Source: Flammeovirgaceae bacterium UBA5585 (GTDB lineage: Bacteria > Bacteroidota > Bacteroidia > Cytophagales > Cyclobacteriaceae). Taken from it: DNA of 64,000 nt. Below are positions 61,289-64,000 of this stretch, piece after piece; within the stretch, counting starts at the first letter, position 1; each line of letters opens with the position of its first letter. Location: NCBI GenBank assembly GCA_002425185.1, contig DILT01000018.1, positions 1 through 64,000 of the forward strand, given 5' to 3'. Under the pieces are notes generated by a model. It ran no database searches. It was not told the origin of the DNA and saw only the letters and a list, made by a program, of their open reading frames with translations. A program made the translations under genes and the position numbers.

Positions 61289-62795
61289 GGTATTTTGTGG
61301 TTATGTCCAGTGGTATGCTAACGGTAAAGGTGCTTCCTTCTCCAATACGGCTTTCGAACTGAAGCGTTCCGTGTAATAATTCAACGGCTTTCTTAACAAT
61401 GGATAGGCCAAGACCGGTGCCTTGAATTGAATTTGCATTACTGCCTCGCAAAAAGGGTTCAAATACCTTGTCCCTTTCATCCGGTGATATGCCTATGCCA
61501 TGGTCAATAATGACAAAAACCAGTTGGTTACCCAGGGTTTGAACGATAAACCTTATTGTTTCCTTTCCGGGTGAGAATTTTATAGCATTGGTCAATATGT
61601 TGGTGAGGATGTTTCGTAACAACTTTTCGTCTGTATACAGGTTTGTTGGTAGTGTCCCAATTTCTAAGTTTATACGATGAGTATGTTTTGTACTCTGACC
61701 TACTTCTTCCGCTACTTTTTGAATAAAGTCACGAATATTGAGGTTCGAGAGTATGAGTTGAATTTTACCAACTTCATTTTTATTATACGTAAGCACATCA
61801 TCGAGTAGGCGATTCATGTGTTGAATTTGCTTTTCGATCTTATTCAGTTTGACGGTAAGTTCATCAAGGCCAATTTTTCCCCCGATTTTTTTAAGGGCGC
61901 TGGTTTCGTACTCAATGTTGGATAGTGGAGTTCTGAATTCGTGTGATGCTATAGAAACAAAACGGCTTCTCATGTCAACAACATCTTTTTCTTTTTTTAA
62001 AGCCATCTTTAATTCCCGAGTTCGCTCATCAACAATTTTTTCTAATGACCTACGATAGTGTATTAATTCGGTAACATCTTGTCCAACCAACACAAAACCA
62101 ACAGTAGTACCGGCTGGCGAAGTTCGTAGGGTGCAGCTAAGAAGCAGGACAACGGATTTTCCGGTTTTTGTAATGATGGGCAGTTCAAAATTTCCAACAG
62201 GATCACTCAGTACTTCGTGCGTGAGTATTGATTCAAACCCCTCTTTTTGGTGTTTTTCCAATACTACATCGGTAAAGCGTTTTGCGTAAACCTCCCTTTT
62301 TTCAAACCCCGTAATGCGGCTGCAATGTTCATTCCATGCTGTTATGTACCCTCGTGAATCAAGCCCAATAACGATAGCATGGGCCTTTTCAATCAAATTG
62401 TTGGTATTAGCGGCTTGAGAAGCCAGTTTTCGTTCAAAAATTTTCTGGGCGGTTAAGTCGCGTACGAATATGTGTATAAATGTTAACTCTCCTTCGGTCA
62501 CCACTGGCACATAGTTTATTTCCAGGTGGTACTTTGAGCCATTTTTGGAGACGTACTCAGCGAATGTTTTTTGTGGCCTTCTATGTTGCCGAATATTTTT
62601 AAAAATTGACTGTGTAATTTCTCTGCGGTGATTGGGTAGCAATTCTGTTATTGAAGTATCCAGTTGCAAAGTCTTTTCTAACAGGTCCTGACTATGCTCA
62701 AGGGCCACTTTGTTATACAGCAAAACAATGCCTTCGGGATTTGTTACAATAACGGCTTCGTCAATATTGTCTAATATGGAATTGATCAGGTCCAT
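61272..62795 (-). CDS. PAS-domain sensor histidine kinase
   Basis: A 507-aa soluble kinase: two PAS domains (about 3-115 and 135-255, IDSILDNIDEAVIVTNPEGIVLLYN-like and GLDSRGYITAWNEHCSRITGFEKREVYAKRF), a coiled linker, HisKA (VSIASHEFRTPLSNIEYE, phospho-acceptor in SHEF) and HATPase (N box NILTNAIKFS, DHGIGI, GTGLGLSIVKK). No membrane helix is seen, so it senses an internal signal such as redox or a ligand via PAS. It overlaps both neighbours (10 and 17 bp), indicating translational coupling. Confidence 0.93.
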   Translation of the reverse strand: MDLINSILDNIDEAVIVTNPEGIVLLYNKVALEHSQDLLEKTLQLDTSITELLPNHRREITQSIFKNIRQHRRPQKTFAEYVSKNGSKYHLEINYVPVVTEGELTFIHIFVRDLTAQKIFERKLASQAANTNNLIEKAHAIVIGLDSRGYITAWNEHCSRITGFEKREVYAKRFTDVVLEKHQKEGFESILTHEVLSDPVGNFELPIITKTGKSVVLLLSCTLRTSPAGTTVGFVLVGQDVTELIHYRRSLEKIVDERTRELKMALKKEKDVVDMRSRFVSIASHEFRTPLSNIEYETSALKKIGGKIGLDELTVKLNKIEKQIQHMNRLLDDVLTYNKNEVGKIQLILSNLNIRDFIQKVAEEVGQSTKHTHRINLEIGTLPTNLYTDEKLLRNILTNILTNAIKFSPGKETIRFIVQTLGNQLVFVIIDHGIGISPDERDKVFEPFLRGSNANSIQGTGLGLSIVKKAVELLHGTLQFESRIGEGSTFTVSIPLDITTKYHVTSC

Positions 62796-63916
62796 CCCAA
62801 ATTGGCTGCGTTTGGAATTGAAACAAGAACATGTGTACCCTCACCTACAGTTGAGGTTATGGTTATCGTGCCGTCCAGGCGGGCTACTATTTCTTTTGTA
62901 ATGTAGAGCCCCAATCCTGAGCCTTCACTTTTTTCGGTAGCTCTAAAAAACATGTTGTATATCTGCGGAAGATATTCATTTGCAATACCGATTCCGTTAT
63001 CAGTAACCGCAAGGGTTACAGTATTTATATCAATCTTTAACGTAACGGTTACGGTAGGAACATCCTTGGCGCAATCATAGTATTTAATAGCATTGGAGAG
63101 TAAATTCATCAGAATTACCTCTGCTCTGTACTTATCACCCAGCCATAGTGAATTTTCTTCTATAACTGTTTTTAGTTGAACAGCCTGGTAAGCTTCCATA
63201 TATTTGAGTTTCTCTAAAGTATCCTGTATTAATTGTTCAGCTGATATTTTCCCGACTGTAATAACTCCCCGCGAGTTACGTGAGTAATCCAGGATTTCCT
63301 TTAGTGTTTCATCTAATTTAAAAATGCTTCGCTCAATTAGATTGAAATAGCGCAACGATGTTTGGTGATCGGTAAGGCTCTCTAACCGGGCCAGGTTTAC
63401 CAAACCAAGCACGGATGTCAGGGGAGCTCGTAGGTTATGCGAAATACTGTAAACGAAGGAGTCAAGCTCTTTATTGATCTTTACTAACTCTTCATTTTGT
63501 TTTCGTATAGCTTCTTGTTGCCTTTGTTGTTTGATTTTATTTTTTCTGAAGGCAAGTGCTGTGTTTATGGCAACCGGTAACCTGGAAAGGTTTGATTTTA
63601 AGACATAATCATCTGCGCCTTGTTTGAGGCACATAACGGCAAACTCTTCAGATACGGATCCGGTGACCAAAATAAAGGGTCCATTGAAATTGTATTGGTT
63701 ACAAACTTTAAGCGCTTCAATTGAATTGAAACTAGGCAAGGAGTGATCGGAAAGGACGATATCGGGCTTAAACTCCATTAATCCTTTCCTGAATTCCTCC
63801 TCTGTATCAATCCGTTTACTGGTAAATTGAAAATTTTCTTTCTTTAACGAACGTTCAATTAAACCGGCATCTTCTTCCAGGTCTTCAAGCAACAGTATTT
63901 TCATTTCGTCTCTCAT
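62786..63916 (-). CDS. Receiver-histidine kinase (REC-HK) protein
   Basis: A 376-aa protein with an N-terminal receiver domain (about 5-125, KILLLEDLEEDAGLIERSL, PDIVLSDHSLPSF with the phospho-Asp, ADDYVLKSN) followed by a coiled coil and HK (HisKA SISHNLRAPLTSVLGLV; HATPase with NLLSNAIKYY, DNGIGI, GSGLGLYITKE). The receiver precedes the kinase, so its activity is probably governed by phosphotransfer from another kinase. It is the first gene of the operon with the PAS kinase and NarL-type regulator. An alternative start at 63904 (MKILLLED) is possible. Confidence 0.92.
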   Translation of the reverse strand: MRDEMKILLLEDLEEDAGLIERSLKKENFQFTSKRIDTEEEFRKGLMEFKPDIVLSDHSLPSFNSIEALKVCNQYNFNGPFILVTGSVSEEFAVMCLKQGADDYVLKSNLSRLPVAINTALAFRKNKIKQQRQQEAIRKQNEELVKINKELDSFVYSISHNLRAPLTSVLGLVNLARLESLTDHQTSLRYFNLIERSIFKLDETLKEILDYSRNSRGVITVGKISAEQLIQDTLEKLKYMEAYQAVQLKTVIEENSLWLGDKYRAEVILMNLLSNAIKYYDCAKDVPTVTVTLKIDINTVTLAVTDNGIGIANEYLPQIYNMFFRATEKSEGSGLGLYITKEIVARLDGTITITSTVGEGTHVLVSIPNAANLGWT

Positions 63917-64000
63917 GGCGGTTAATTTTATCTGACTTGTTAAACGTAATTAGGGGGTTGATTGAGCACCAACCAAAACATACCAACCTGTGTGATGGCA

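Overview
The window looks like chromosomal DNA of a Bacteroidota bacterium, most likely a Cytophagales-type free-living aerobe. The evidence is a type IX secretion sorting domain (365-2149), a one-component-style two-component regulator propeller kinase (22555-25725), a TonB-dependent receptor of the outer-membrane beta-barrel family, families common in this phylum (DUF4199, DUF4260, DUF4345, head GIN/DUF2807, DUF1080), ECF sigma with a barrel-type partner, and clear TTTG-N19-TAnnTTTG promoters in front of rpsT and tRNA-Ala. Shine-Dalgarno sequences are mostly absent, as expected for the phylum. No taxonomic search was possible.

Region 1-4567 is the accessory end. A tyrosine recombinase with an extra N-terminal module (3356-4567) stands next to a visibly AT-rich two-gene cargo (a secreted T9SS protein and an outer-membrane barrel). 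The cargo lies between two long imperfect hairpins (203-264 and 3147-3205). The hairpins have different stems but similar loops, and both are close to copies of a TGTGCATAAC box. This resembles an integron attC/cassette layout, but the recombinase is not an ordinary IntI. It is the best candidate for an undescribed system here.

Region 4706-22566 is housekeeping: a sodium/bile-acid-type symporter, the pheT - coiled-coil - zapA - rny group, radC, rpsT, an M24 aminopeptidase, ridA, an A-type Fe-S carrier, methylmalonyl-CoA epimerase and thiL. It is interrupted by a DUF559 nuclease gene flanked by 41-bp direct repeats, and by two copies of a structured palindromic repeat (5657-5767, 12963-13115). 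Two small genes (19867-19995, 21223-21390) were found by reading the gaps.

Region 22555-38348 holds a large sensor kinase, a sortilin-type beta-propeller protein, ACP phosphodiesterase-like and amidohydrolase genes, a REP-associated tyrosine transposase between two near-identical perfect palindromes, small copper-related genes (HMA domain, DUF3347), and an ECF sigma / membrane-anchored barrel / Ig-like lipoprotein operon.

Region 38522-55316 contains DinB, a Crp/Fnr regulator, the copper P-type ATPase, thioredoxin with a near-ideal Crp-type operator, asparagine synthase, tandem DUF1080 lipoproteins, a GlcD-type flavoprotein, an NlpC/P60 lipoprotein, a Tat-exported asparaginase-family enzyme and cutC. 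A 312-bp gap at 40147-40458 collects fragments of several dispersed repeats.

Region 55372-63916 is signalling: a TonB-dependent receptor with an extra C-terminal domain, divergent from a LytS/LytTR pair; tRNA-Ala(GGC); and an overlapping three-gene phosphorelay (REC-kinase, PAS-kinase, NarL-type regulator).
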